In this document: positions 25,337 to 37,069 of the stretch, one piece after another
Layout: every line of letters begins with the position of its first letter
Position numbering within the stretch: the first letter of the stretch is position 1
DNA from: Diplosphaera chodatii
Taxonomy: Eukaryota; Chlorophyta; Trebouxiophyceae; Prasiolales; Stichococcaceae
Direction: 5' to 3'
NCBI GenBank assembly: GCA_032358165.1
Contig: JAALGY010000041.1
Coordinates: 3,100,001-3,164,000 of the forward strand
Length of the DNA: 64,000 nt
Notes under the pieces: model-generated
Told to the model about the DNA's origin: nothing
Databases searched by the model: none
What the model saw: the letters and a program-made list of their open reading frames with translations, nothing else
Made by a program: the position numbers and the translations under genes

Positions 25337-27723
25337 TCATGTGACGTTGATCCTCTGCTGCTTGTCCTGTGCGGGCGCAGTCTTGGGCACATGTACCTCC
25401 AGGACGCCATGGGTCACCTGCAGGAAACATGCTCAGGTTTAATGCTTTCGTCCTTTGCATTTGTTGCCGTCGTGCATCTGCTGGCAGCAGCCAAATGTGC
25501 AAATATTGCAAAACTCCAGGAGCTTCACCCACTCAGTCACATCAGCAAGCAGCAGCGTCACTGCATGGAGCAACAGCATTGCACCTTGGCGCTGATGTTG
25601 TCGGGGTCGATGGCGTCGGGCAGCTTGAAGCGGCGCTCGAAGCGGCCCACCTTGCGCTCCATGCGAATGTAGTCGCCCTGGTCGTCCACCGGGCGGTCCA
25701 CCTTGCGCTCACCGCTGATGGTGATGATCTTGGTATCAGGGTCCAGCACCACCTGCATGCAGCACGTGCATTCATGTTGGAGATTGTGAGGGTGCTGGTC
25801 CAGGCGCAGAGTCGAAAGTTTGTTTGCGGTAATGCAAGCTACATACGTTGATGCTGTCAAAAGCGGAACCCCGCCGCGGTATATCCAGGATTGCTTGTTT
25901 CATTCGCATGAATCGAGCACAGTGTCTGTTTGTCTCCGCACCGCCAGGTCTGCGCCAGTGAGGCCGGGCGTGTCAGCCTTGATCACGATTTTGTTGTCCT
26001 TATCCTGGATGTCCACCTGCATGCGGCCTCTCCCATGCAGTTAATCGCCAAGCGCGCCAACTAAGGACGTCTGTTAGTCGCGCAGCAGGAGAGGAGTGCC
26101 TCACGCAGGCGACCCATGATACATGAGAGGCCGTTGCGCGTACGGTGCATGCATGCGGTGAGCTGCCGGACATGACTATGGCAAGTGACGCACGTGCAGC
26201 GGCACCAACACATCCCGCAGCTCGGGTGGTGCCTGGTCCAGGTTGCCAGTCGTCATCGCCTGCATCATACATGCATCAAAGAATGCAGCGGTGGGCACTC
26301 TTCAGCGTGTCGTGTCCTTTCATGCAGGCTACAGCATGCTGCGGGTGATGTCCAGTAGGCACACTATTGTGCTGTATTGCAGGGCCCAACGAGCAGGCAC
26401 CTGCAGCATGTTGTTCATCTCTTCCTCGATGGAGCGCAGGAAGCCGCCGACCCGCCCAAAGTTTGGTGCCACCTGCAGCTCGGAGCGTTTCCAAGTCACT
26501 GGGTGCAGCACTGTAGCATTCAGCGTTGAATTGCTGTGCCACTCAGAAAGCAAGCAATCCTCACTGCAGCAGGGCCCATGCACATGCTGCACACCTGACC
26601 GAAATCTGAGAAGGGCGCAGCGGTGGCAGTGGCCGAGCGCTGCAGGCAGAGGCACTGCGAGTTGGAGACTCAATGAAATGCATGCTTGAATTCGCATTCT
26701 GCAGCCGCATGCAGTTGCTGTGTTGGCATGGCTACAGTGGGCCTGCAGAAAAAGTTGGTCAAGCATTTGCCCATCACCTCCATCATTCTTATGCAAGATG
26801 GTCACCTGCAGCCCGCTTGACCGCTGGTTGCCTGGCCCAACATCTTGTGACTTGTTCTGCTGCACCGACACCTATGTAAGGAAACAAAAAGACCATCAGT
26901 AAGTGCCTAGACGGCTATTGGACCTGCCTGCCCGCTGCCCTGAGCTTGTGAGCCGCACAGTCGTGTGCACAAGCGCTGCACAGCACTTGCAGCAGGGAGG
27001 CAGGCCCGATGACACTGCTGTACGGCTCAGCAAATCTCAGGGCAAGTTTGCAGACAGGCACCAGAAACAATACCATGACCTGCCTCGCATTCTGCAGCAG
27101 GTGTGCGCTGTGTAGCAAAGTCTGCTGGGTCGAAGTCTGAAGCAGGGAGGTCTGCCGGGTGAACGTCTGCCGCAGCAATGTCTGGTGCAGCAACATCTGC
27201 TGCTGCGCTCGGCACACTCAGCAGCAGTATGGCTGACACCACCGCCAGAACCCAGAATATGCCCTAACACTTGGAGAACCCTTGTCAGTGACATCAACAG
27301 TCGGCTGTCCTCGGTTTCGCAAACGAGCAGTCACAAACCACATCTGCTAGAGTCAGCCTGGTGACATTGCGCAGCCATTTGCAGAGCGCCCAGACGTACT
27401 CACAGCGGGTTCATGACGCTATCAGATGTTGGTCACATACAGCAGAGTCTTGGCCATACCACTCTTGAGATGTTGTCCGCAGATCGGCATGGTAGGTGCC
27501 ACGCACTGCTGTGCTGCATCATGCAGCAACAGTCCCAAATGCACGACACACCATGTCGGAACGGCAGCACCCATACCTGCTGCGACGGCTGCTCATGGCC
27601 GTCGTGCTTGCGTGAAGCAGCTGTGGCGCAGCGTGCAAACTTGCTCGACTTGCGGGCCAGGGGATGCGGCAGCAGGGCTGCTCTGGTGCCAAGGGCAGGG
27701 CTGATGGAGCCTGCGGCCTTCAT
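25337..27723 (-). CDS. organelle-targeted small heat-shock protein (Hsp20/alpha-crystallin), copy B
   Basis: Eight exons (27723-27577, 26859-26806, 26639-26595, 26472-26401, 26259-26194, 26016-25942, 25752-25585, 25417-25337) join to 235 residues. Exon 1 is a transit-type sequence with LGTRAALLPHPLARKSSKFA, which aligns with that of copy A (SRAALLPRASP). The pre-domain FGRVGGFLRSIEEEMNNMLQ and NLDQAPPELRDVLVPLH match copy A almost exactly. The alpha-crystallin domain is VDIQDKDNKIVIKADTPGL to FKLPDAIDPDNISAK, with HGVLEVHVPK and a final I-x-V (INV). Copy B keeps two core strands in one 168-nt exon where copy A has an extra intron and insertion. Intron 1 (about 700 bp) contains an odd repetitive open stretch. 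Confidence 0.88.
27116..27215. repeat. short imperfect repeat tract inside intron 1 of heat-shock copy B
   Basis: On the minus strand, units of 12-15 nt of the type GCAGACnnn recur six or seven times. They read as an open frame of Ala-Asp-x-x units (ADVHPADLPASDFDPADF). Just upstream the same frame is hydrophobic (VVSAILLLSVPSAAA). It has no ATG and I could not splice it into the heat-shock gene, so I treat it as an intronic repeat. Confidence 0.4.
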
Positions 27724-28105
27724 GATGCCGATTGTTCGATGGAGAGATGCACGGCGACAGCGATGCTTGTTGACCAGATGCTTCCGCTGACAGTTCGTGC
27801 AGTGCTCGCATTGCTGTTCTGAGAGCCTTCGTGCTTGGCATTGCGCCTTCCAAGGATCCTGCCGCCAGAAAACCCGCCGATCTCACATGGACAGACCCGG
27901 TAGCTACTCGCTCCGCATCTTTGGACCTGCAGCCGCCGACCATCTTGCGTACTTGCGAGTCTCGCTATTTTTGGGATACAAGAAATAGCCAGTGCTTGCA
28001 GCGCTGCTTGCATAGGCAAACCCGCCGAGTTATTCGTTGCCAGGACCCCAGGCATTCTACCACCACCAAAGAGCATATTGCCGCTAGGAGCTCAAGCAAG
28101 CCGAC
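27724..28105. other. divergent promoter between heat-shock copy B and the repeat protein
   Basis: About 380 bp lie between divergent start codons. I looked for TTC/GAA heat-shock units and saw only scattered single ones. No gene is supported. Confidence 0.4.
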
Positions 28106-29851
28106 ATGGCGAGCCTCAGCGCCCTGCTGCTTGTGGCACTGGCCCTTCTCGCAGCGGCACCTTCGGTCCGAGGTGGTCTGTTGCCTGCCTTGCCTTCCAT
28201 GCTTGCGCATGACAGATTGCTGCCTGTCACTCTGTGATGCTGCCAGCAGCTTCAACATGCAGCTGCTCAAACGAGCCTCGTTGGAGGCCAATTCACTGTG
28301 TCATAGACCACAAGCAGACTGTGGATGTGCAGGGAAGGGTTGCACATGTCATGCGTTGCTTTCTGCTGTTGCCTGACTCAGCATGCTGAAAGCAAGGCCT
28401 TCTTCCACATGTGTTTGTGTGCGACACGATCCTGCCTATACATAAGCATCACAACACCTGCATGTAGTCCAGGTGTGAACAACTGGGGCATGCAGGTCGC
28501 TACATGCTGGCGGGTCGTGAGCCAACCTCGGCAGCCTCTGCCACTGAGGCGCCCTCCAACGACGACACCTCCACCATCGAGAACGGCGTCACGTTCCTGA
28601 ACTCCGGCAAGGGCACGCCCACCGCCAAGCAGACCGCCCGCAACGATGTCAACGCCGCCGTCGGCCGCCTGGGCTCGCCCACCAGCATGGCGCAGGTACG
28701 TATGTATGGACAGAAGCATCCTTGGGTCAGCATGATCAGCGCATCAGGCTGCACCTCTCTGGCGTGCGCTGTGACAGTGTATTGTGCTGGCAGTTTCCCT
28801 TAATGGGCGACGATATGATGGGCAGGGCCTGTGGCATACTGCTGCTGCTGCCAACCCGGCAGGCACTGCGGGGTTTGTCGCACATGATCGGAAGCCACTG
28901 GCACCTGCTTGTTCAGTGTCGATAATGATGGCTAGCTCAAAATGTGACTTGAGGGATTGTGCCGTGCTGCCAAACAAAAACCTGTAACCAGTGTTGGGAC
29001 TGATGTGGCATCCCTGACAGCGATGCGACTTTGGAGACATACTCGTCACCACGCAACAAGTGCCTTGCGGATCAACATAGATGTGGTTGATGAATCCTAC
29101 TGACTGTTGTACAGGCCACCACGACGCCGTCCAACGACGACAACTCTGTCATCGAGCACTCCACCACGGCACTGGAGGGCAAGGCCGGCACCCCCGCCCA
29201 GAACGCCGCGTCCGCCCAGCAGCTCACCGCCGCCGCCAACCGCATCGAGGCGGCCGCCGGCGTGAGGCAGAAGCCGCCGCCCGTCGCGAAGCCAAAGCCG
29301 CCTGCTGCAGCGCCCACGCCGACCTTTGCACCCGGCGACGACGATGCGTCAACCATCAGCAACGCCGTAATGTTCCTGAACTCCGGCAAGGGCAGCCCCG
29401 AGGCGAACCGGGCCGCCCGCGCAGCGTTCAACCAGGCTGGCGGGCGCCTGGGCACCCCAACCGCTATGGCGCAGGTGTGACTTGCAGCTTATGTGTATGA
29501 GTGACATCAATACACCGTGTGTTGTGAGACGTTGCAGCATCACCGACTGTAGTACTGCATCGGACATGACCTTGCCATCAGAGTGGGCACCTCAGTGTCA
29601 GGACGACACTGGACCACTGCGCTGCGCCGTCAAATATACATTGGGCCGCGTGCAGCGCACCTCCTGGCTGACTTTACACATATGCTGCTGCTGTGCAGGC
29701 GATGGGGGTGCCGTCCAACGACGACGGCTCCATCATCCAGAACGGCGTCAACCAGCTGCAGTCCGGGACCGGCACGCCGTCACAGGACGCCAAGTCGGTG
29801 CAGGACATCAGCGGCGCCGTCAACCGCCTGTCGGCAGCAGCGGTCGGCTGA
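28106..29851 (+). CDS. secreted protein of four ~45-residue PSNDD/GTP repeats, family unknown
   Basis: Exons 28106-28172, 28535-28695, 29115-29474 and 29699-29851 join to 246 residues. Exon 1 is a textbook signal peptide (MASLSALLLVALALLAAA, cleavage near VRA-SA). The mature chain is built of four related units, each starting with an acidic block (PSNDD, or GDDDAS in unit 3), then S-x-I-x-N-(G/A)-V, then L-x-S-G-x-G-(T/S)-P, and ending near GRLG-(S/T)-P-T-x-MAQ. Units 1 and 4 are single exons, while exon 3 holds units 2 and 3 joined by a Pro/Lys linker (KPPPVAKPKPP). Intron positions coincide with repeat edges (MAQ/A), pointing to exon duplication. There is no Cys in the mature part and it is small-residue rich. 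I recognise no domain; an extracellular or cell-wall role is inference. Confidence 0.8.
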
Positions 29852-30600
29852 TGAACATTTTGATGTGAGGAATCCAAGTCACCTTGACTCACGTTTGCGG
29901 GCTGCAGTGCTATTGGTTCTGTGGCACAGCCTGCTGGCGTGTTCACCTCGTTGCCTGCCAGGGCCAGCCCCCAACTGTTGTTCGATACCTGACACGGTGC
30001 TGCTTGCTTTCTGCAGCATAACTTCCGTGGGCAAATGCGTGGGATGGAAGCAAGCAGCAAGGACATTTGAGCTGCCAAGTGCTTTGTACTGCTGCATGAC
30101 GATCAAGTGCGAGTTTGGCTCAGCACCAACAGGAATGTGGGGGGCACTGGATGTGGCAATCGTATTTGCAGATGGGCTTGTATGTGCTGTGTAGTGGATA
30201 TGTTGTATGGTTGCATGCACTGCTTCGGCATGCATGTGGAGCACCTGTACATTTGGGGTGGAAGGCACAGCGTTCAGAGCAGATCTCAGACACCATGGGC
30301 ACAGATGCTGCCGCATATACGAGTATGTGAAGCTGACCCACAACCTTGTCAGTGCAAAGCCTCGGGCTGCAGAGCTTCACCAGATCGCAAGCGCTCACCG
30401 CTGCTGGAACCCACATCGATGCAGCAGACGACTTCGGGACAACAGATTGCTGTGCATAAGCAGCATTGCCTCAAGGCAGCAGAAAGAGACATACAGAATG
30501 AAACCAGAAACCGCAGCACCCCTCAGCTCAAACTATCGCCCTGTGTTGTTCAGATGCGGACCAAAAGCACAGGACCATCCTTGGCGGCCGTCATGTTGCG
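29852..30600. other. convergent 3' region, no gene seen
   Basis: The repeat-protein gene (plus) and the anion-transporter gene (minus) converge here. Several open frames of 60-200 codons are present but have neither exon-like codon use nor any recognisable motif. Probably the two 3' UTRs. Confidence 0.4.
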
Positions 30601-33600
30601 CTATATGCCATCTGTGCCGTCAGCTGCCATGAGGTACTTGCAGTACTCCACCGCGTCATGGATGCGCACGAAAACAAACTCCCGGCCTGCAGCACACACA
30701 GCAAGGCCCTGAACACCTCAGCCCTGCAGCACTTCCCGCAAGCTCACTTTGCACGAGGCTCTGCATCATACACCAGTCTGTCACAGACCAGTGCGACATG
30801 CGCACCAATTGTGTCCAGCAGCCCGGACCGCTCCAGCATGGCAAACACCCGCTGCGAGGGGTTGCTGATGGCCAGCCGCAGCCCGCGCCGCCGCAGCCCC
30901 TCCGCCAGCTCGCTCAGCATCCGCACCTGCACATATGGTACTCAAGCCCTGACCCCTGCTGTGCTCAGCATGTGGAAACGGCATGCGTGACGTCTCAGTT
31001 TGGACCAGCCCCTGTCCAGGCCCTAGCACATATCTACATGGCGAGTGTTCGATTTGCTGTGCTTCTGGTGCATGTCTATCGGGCTTGAGTGACGAGAACT
31101 TGCTGTTTCATATTAGAGCATCACGCAGTTACTACTGGGTGCAAGGGCTGTCTGCACCAACGCACCGCAGTGGCGTCCACATGCGGCACCGGCGACAGGT
31201 CCAGGATGACAAAGCGCGGCGGCGCCTGGCCATCTGCTGCTGCCGCGGCTGCCTGCACGGGTATCACCAACATCATGTTCCAGGGCCCCATCATTGCTTG
31301 AACATCTGCGTGAGACAGGCAGCTTCGTCAGCATAATGTCACAAAACGTGTGGATGTCCTCAGCTTGTTGGTCAGTCCCGCCGGCCGTCACCTGCGAGCG
31401 CCGCTCGTACTTGCGCAGCCGGTCGCGCACATACTGCACGTTGGCGAAGTACAGCGGCGCGTCCAGCCGCACCAGCAGCAGCCCCGCCTCCTCCGATGCC
31501 TCCGGATACTGCCGCAGGTTCCTGAGGGGCACGTCACATGGTCAAGCTATCTGACTCTGGATACATCACCTGTCACAGATCGTATTGCTGCATGAGTGCA
31601 CAGTCCATGGCTCTGCCATGTCCGGAAGATGTATGCAGTTCTGCAGCAAACGCTGTTGTCCATAGGACAGATCATCTACTCCGGGAAGGATGTGTGCACT
31701 TTGTGCCTTGCTGAAATCTTGGGCCAAGTGAGCACCTGTAGACCCGGGTGCCGGGCAGGTTGCCGAGCACGGCGGTGTGCGGGTAGGCGGACTCGTAGAT
31801 GACGGACAGCAGCGCAAGCGCGATGGCGATCGCCAGCCCCGCCTCCACGCCCAGCAGTATGGTGCCCGCAAACGACGTGGCCCACACCAGCCAGTCCAGC
31901 TTGGCGATCTGCGCAGCACCAGCAACACAATGCGCAGCAACTTCTGGCTGCACCTACCATCTGCTGGGCAGCAGTGCAGCGCCTGCTTCAAGCAGCCCAC
32001 GTGCAGCTTGTTCTCAGCAATGCGTGAGCATTTGGTGCAGATGATGCATTGCAGAGCAACCCGGGTTGATTGCGCACCCGCCACAGGAAGGCGGCCTCGC
32101 CGAACTGCAGGATGCCGGCAACGCCGCTGAGCACTATGGCCCCGAGTGCGTTGTGCGGCATGTGCTGTATGAGCCGCGTGGCAAAGGCCAGCACGGCCGC
32201 GACCAGGCAGGCCGTGAATGCGCCCGCCAGCCCTGCAGCAAGCGCATGAGCAGTTTCAGGGACAACATTCTTCTGTTCTTGCTACCATGGGCAATGCCGA
32301 CAGAAGGGACACTTCAGGACCCCTTGCAGGCCGACCTCTCAGGAACACATCGCCTTCAGCCAGCGAGGATCAACGGAGGACGCCGCCATCTGGGCACCTG
32401 ATACGGCGCCAGAGTCGGCATTCACGGCCGACCTGCTGAACCCGCCGACGGTCGGGTACGCGCTGAATGCCCCGCCCGCCAGGTTGGCCAGCCCGAGACC
32501 TGCAGCAGCCACCTCCACCCGATGCAAGATGGGCACAAATGGCGGGTACCATGATCCAGTTGCCTGCTGCGCGCAGCAGCGCCAGCTGCCTTGCCGGTAA
32601 GCCCCATCAGACGCCATCCGCCATCGTTGGATGTGACTCTGCAGCAGACAGCTATGGTGCAGCATGATGCATTCGGTCCCACCCACGAGCTCCTGATTGG
32701 CATCGATGTCCTCGTGCACCGCCGCTGCCAGCGACTTGGCGATGGCGATGGACTCCATGAGGCCCACCAGGGCCAGCGGCGCCGCCACCCACAGCAGGTC
32801 CCCTAAACCCTCCTCCGGCGGCAGCCACCAGCGCAGCGTCGGCCGCGGCAGCCCCGCCGGCACGCGCCCCACGGTGCGCACCTGAGAGTCCCATATACGA
32901 TCAGTACTGGTTCGGTGGCCGTGCGTGCTGCAGAACGGCGCCGCGCTGGACTGATGTGGCAGACCGGCACTGCGATCTGCCTCACAGTACTCGATGTGAA
33001 TCAGCGGCGCAATACGATTTGAGACAGTGTCATGTCCAAGCAAGTGGTCTGCAGACTGAGGGCTCAGAGGACCACCTCGACGCCGAGGCCCGCGACGCAG
33101 GCGACGCTGAGCACCGCCACCGTCAGGGGACCCAGGGGCCGCAGGAACTTCAGCCGCCTGCAGCAGGACAGCACACACGTGCTGAGCTGAACCCTTGAGT
33201 TGCTACCAGTGACCCCGCCTCCACACGCTGATAGATGTTGCTGCATACCAATCCTGCTAGGCCCCAATTGTACCTGCGGGTTTTGCCCAGGTGCTTCATG
33301 GTCAGCAGCACGGCCAGCCAGGCGAGTCCCAGCGCCAGCTCCAGCGGCACGGTTTCACCAATGTGGGCCGCCAGGTACCGCGCCGTCTGCAGGCAGCTGC
33401 TGTGCCGTGGCACGTGGAATCCCAGCAGCAGCTTGACCTGCGGTGCCGCGAGGCAGGCATCTGCCGGCAACCCTGAGACCGCATGGGTTCTCAACACGAA
33501 CAGCCCTCGCGGTCCTGTGACATCGAGCATGACGGCCTGCACGCAATCGGTTATCAGGACTGAAGCGCGTCCCACTACAAATGGCATGTACCTGCGACAC

Positions 33601-35264
33601 GCCGATGACGACGGCGGCGCCGGTGGTGAAGCCGCTGATGACGGAGTGCGACAGGAAGTTGGTCAGGAACCCCAGCCGCAGCGTGCCCAGCGCAATGTAC
33701 ATGAGGCCCACCAGCACAGAAACCTGCGCAGGGGCGCCAAAGCACAAGGCTTCAGTGCTGCTGACAGCAATGCGCGTCGCAGCTTCAGATGCAACATGGC
33801 CGACACATGCCCTGTGTGTTGTGGCAGCACAATCCAATGCCCAGGTGGCGGGGGTGCACCGCAGCAGCCGTCTGCCTGGCTGACGACGAGCAGCAGCCAG
33901 GTCATCGGCAGTGCCAGCTGGGGTGCATGGCACCCTGGGTGACGATTAAACAGCAGACCATCAGCCCGACCGCCACAACATGCAGTGCAGCGCTTGCTGC
34001 GATCGCAGCAGCCACCTGGATCGCGGCGACGTTGTACTCGTGCTGCGCCGCGGGGTCGGCGGGGTCGTTGGGCTCGATGTTGGCCTCGGAGCCCGGCACC
34101 AGGTCGCCCAGCCCGTTGGCCAGCAGCAGCGAGATGATCGCCACGGGGCCCACCGCCTGCAGGCATGCGTACCAAGAACCCACCTTCAAGAGCCTGAACA
34201 CCCGATCTGTAGTGCCATGTAAAACATGTGTCGTTGGAATACCTGAGCGCCAGCAATGTGGACCAGCAGCAGCGTGCTGCATGTTGCCGCCAGCGCCCGT
34301 CTGGTGCAGGCAGTTCCAGCAGTTCAGGCGGCCAACGCTGACTGAGGTGGTCACGCTGTGCACAGGGGGTGTGCCCCGTGAACCGTGCATTGCGTCCAGG
34401 GGCCATCGCAGCCTGTTGGGCTCACCAGCTGGCGCGAGCTGCCGAAGAGCGCGTATGCAAACACGGGCGCGAAGATGCCGTACAGGCCGTACTCCGAGGG
34501 CAGCCCTGCGACCCGCGCGTACGACAGGCTCTGCGGCACCGCCATCACGCCCACCGACACCCCCGCAACCAGGTCCGCCTGCGCGCGCAGGTTTGCAACT
34601 TGTAAGCAAAGGCATGGCATACTCCTCGTATGATGGTGCTTCTGGCGTATGCATGTGTGGCTGTAAGGCCTCAAATCGGCGGCGCATTGCCTGATGCCCC
34701 TACGATGGCAGCAGAGCTGTGCTGCAGGGTGCGCACCCAGAGGCTGGCGCGCCAACGGTACGCGCGCAGCCAGCGCAGGCACGGCAGCGCCAGCGCCGCC
34801 CAGTCGAGCGCACCATACGTAGAATACGTTCTCACCCACCTGCAAACCTCAAAAGTGGTAATGATCTGTGTCCTGATCATGCCAACGGCTCTGCCAAACC
34901 CCACACATGGAATGAGCTGCGTGAGCAACTACCCGTGCTGCAATGCTCACCGCCGCTGCACGAAGGCGCTCAGGCGCGTGTGCCACGCCCTGTGGCCGTG
35001 CAGGAGGTCCAGGTCCTGCAGGCTGGGCACCCTGTGGCGCGCCAGCAGGTCGATGCTGCGGCGGTGCGACAGCTGCGGCCCTGAAGCATGCGGTCCACTG
35101 AGCGTTGCTGACGGGCCGTTGCTGCACCCCAGCACGCCGGCGCCACGGCTGCGATGATACCACGGAGCTGCTGAGCCGGGCGGCGGCGCACTGGCGGCGC
35201 TCTGCAGCAGCGGCGCCCTGACGGAGCGCGATGCGTCATCACCGCCGCCATTGACGTGGCCCAT
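30601..35264 (-). CDS. SulP/SLC26-type sulfate (anion) transporter with STAS domain
   Basis: Fifteen exons join in phase to about 732 residues: 35264-34951, 34839-34737, 34578-34426, 34156-33959, 33723-33592, 33437-33274, 33157-33076, 32881-32683, 32499-32398, 32232-32078, 31908-31736, 31521-31392, 31252-31166, 30926-30806 and 30686-30601. The SulP signature is clear: [103 protein letters not shown] domain follows (about residue 600 onward: [55 protein letters not shown]). It is an integral plasma-membrane or organelle-membrane anion transporter, and sulfate is the likeliest substrate. The 110-residue N-terminal extension is Ser/His-rich and poorly conserved. The donor of exon 7 could be 33073 instead of 33076. 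Confidence 0.94.
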
Positions 35265-35726
35265 GTCACATCAGCTCCGTGATGTGCCGCTGCGACGGCT
35301 GCAGCGGTACAGGTCTCTAGATAGCAGGGTTGCGTGCTTCATCAAAGGGGCAGAGGCAATGTCCGTGCTGCAGAGGCACTTCGGCGCATGCTGTGCTTGC
35401 ACATCTTGGGAATCAGCAGCACCATGGGTGTCCACTTGCATGCACAGGCGAATTTGGCTGATGTAGATGAGACTAATGAGTCAGGCTCCATCTGACAGCG
35501 TTGGAAGACTGTCTGCACCTCGTGCTGCTCTCATCCGCATATGATCTTGTGAACTAAGCCAATTTGGTGGACACTGCGCTTTGTGAACGTGTCAACAACG
35601 ATTGACACTTGTGACAATGCCTATGACGATCAGCGCAATGTTCGGCAACCTGCACACGATGCCAAAGTTCCATCACGTGCCAGCGCACGTGCAGTCCCTG
35701 CTGATGTTGCTCGCTGTTGCTGATGC

Positions 35727-36278
35727 TTAGCCTGCTGTGACGCAGACGCTGGTGACCAGGTTGAGCTGCTCATATAGTTGTGTGACGCAGTTGCTGACGT
35801 CCGCTGATCGGTGCACTCCCCTACTACACGCCTGTCAGTGGACGCCCCATCTCCAGGAGTCCTGTGTTGCTTCATGGGTCCAGGCCACGGCCAGTACACT
35901 GTCCACTCACAAGCAGCAGCCGCCACTGCTCACTCCATCTGCTAGAACATGTGTGCAAAGTGTCAGCCATCGCTTTGTTGAGCATCAGCCGCAGCATGCG
36001 CATGCCGTTGTCACTGGCCACATCTCAGGGCCTGCAGGGGCTGCAGCAGAGGGGACAGCGGTACGGACATGCGATCAGTCGCCAGCTCCATCAGCGGCAG
36101 CATCAGCGGATGGCGATCTGGACCCATCCAGTTGTGCGCAGCAGCACTGGTTGGTCAGTGGCCGTTTGCTTCTGCGCGCACCCTGCGGCTCAATCTGGAG
36201 CTCCACAACGTCTGACTGCCCAGCATTCAGTGCTGCAAGAAGCACGACGGACCAGACACGAAAAGACGGCCTGCTCAT
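35727..36278 (-). CDS. possible small secreted protein (about 96 residues), weakly supported
   Basis: Exons 36278-36182, 36023-35907 and 35803-35727 can be joined in phase to 96 residues. The N-terminus, MSRPSFRVWSVVLLAALNAG, has the form of a signal peptide. The rest (for example MRMLRLMLNKAMADTL and NCVTQLYEQLNLVTSV) looks helical, with three cysteines. The GTGCGC donor is typical of the region, but the acceptors CTGAG and ATCAG are weaker than the usual CAG preceded by a pyrimidine tract. No family recognised. It may instead be fortuitous. Confidence 0.3.
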
Positions 36279-36718
36279 ATCTCGCAGGTGCCTATCCAGG
36301 GAGGGAGCACCTGCCAGTGGTGTGACAGCCAGCCAAGCTGAGACGACCAGCAGAGGTCCAGTAATGGCGCAATGGCAGCAGCGACGCAGTGCATGCAGGA
36401 ATGGAGCGCAGTGCAGGGCCCCGCTGCCGCAATGACAGGTAGACCCCGCATGCGCACTCCGCTGTCCATGCTGTTGAGACTACAGCCTGACAAGGAAGCA
36501 TACGACATTGCATGAAGGCATGCCGTTTGCATGGGCAATGTCTTGCGCAGCTGGGATAGCCACACAGGAGAGACCAAACCTTCAGCAGTACCATTGTTGA
36601 CAAGCTAACGCATGGGTAGGCAGCTCGATCCTTCACACTTTGCAGCTCTCGGCCAGCTTCAGGAAGATTAGTCAGCCTGAGCTTGTTCCGGCATCTGCAG
36701 GCGGTGCGCAAGCTGGCG

Positions 36719-37069
36719 ATGCTGCGGGCTACGGTGCCGAGACGGGCCCAAGCTACCAGGTCCTACGAATCGTTGCTGTCTGGCGAACAGCCGCCGTCGG
36801 GTCCTGCCTATGCACGGCATGCACCCGCTGATCGGACGGTTTATTATCCCTCAGCCGTTGACCTAGGCGGCGTCTCCGGAGTGCCGCGAGAGGCGTCTGC
36901 CGCAGCACAAGCGCCGGCGATGATGCTACATAGGTGCGACGTCCCTCAAATTCGGGTGTCCAGCACTGCTGGAGGTTGTGCCTTCCCACGTGGCAGCTAC
37001 GAGCAGAATATGCTGGAACAAAATTTGTCGGTTCACCCGCCACGTACCTCGCCGCCGCCGGGTGCCTGA
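36719..37069 (+). CDS. possible small two-exon protein, Arg-rich N-terminus (mitochondrial-like), unknown
   Basis: Exons 36719-36933 and 36997-37069 join in phase to 95 residues, with a GTGCGA donor and GGCAG acceptor typical of the window. The N-terminus MLRATVPRRAQATRSY lacks acids and is Arg-rich like a mitochondrial presequence, and the C-terminus is Pro-rich (HPPRTSPPPGA). An upstream CAG acceptor in the same frame (36700) means an earlier exon could exist. A minus-strand frame of 167 codons overlaps it, so coding strand is not certain. No family recognised. Confidence 0.4.
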   Translation: MLRATVPRRAQATRSYESLLSGEQPPSGPAYARHAPADRTVYYPSAVDLGGVSGVPREASAAAQAPAMMLHRCDVPQIRVSSTAGGCAFPRGSYEQNMLEQNLSVHPPRTSPPPGA

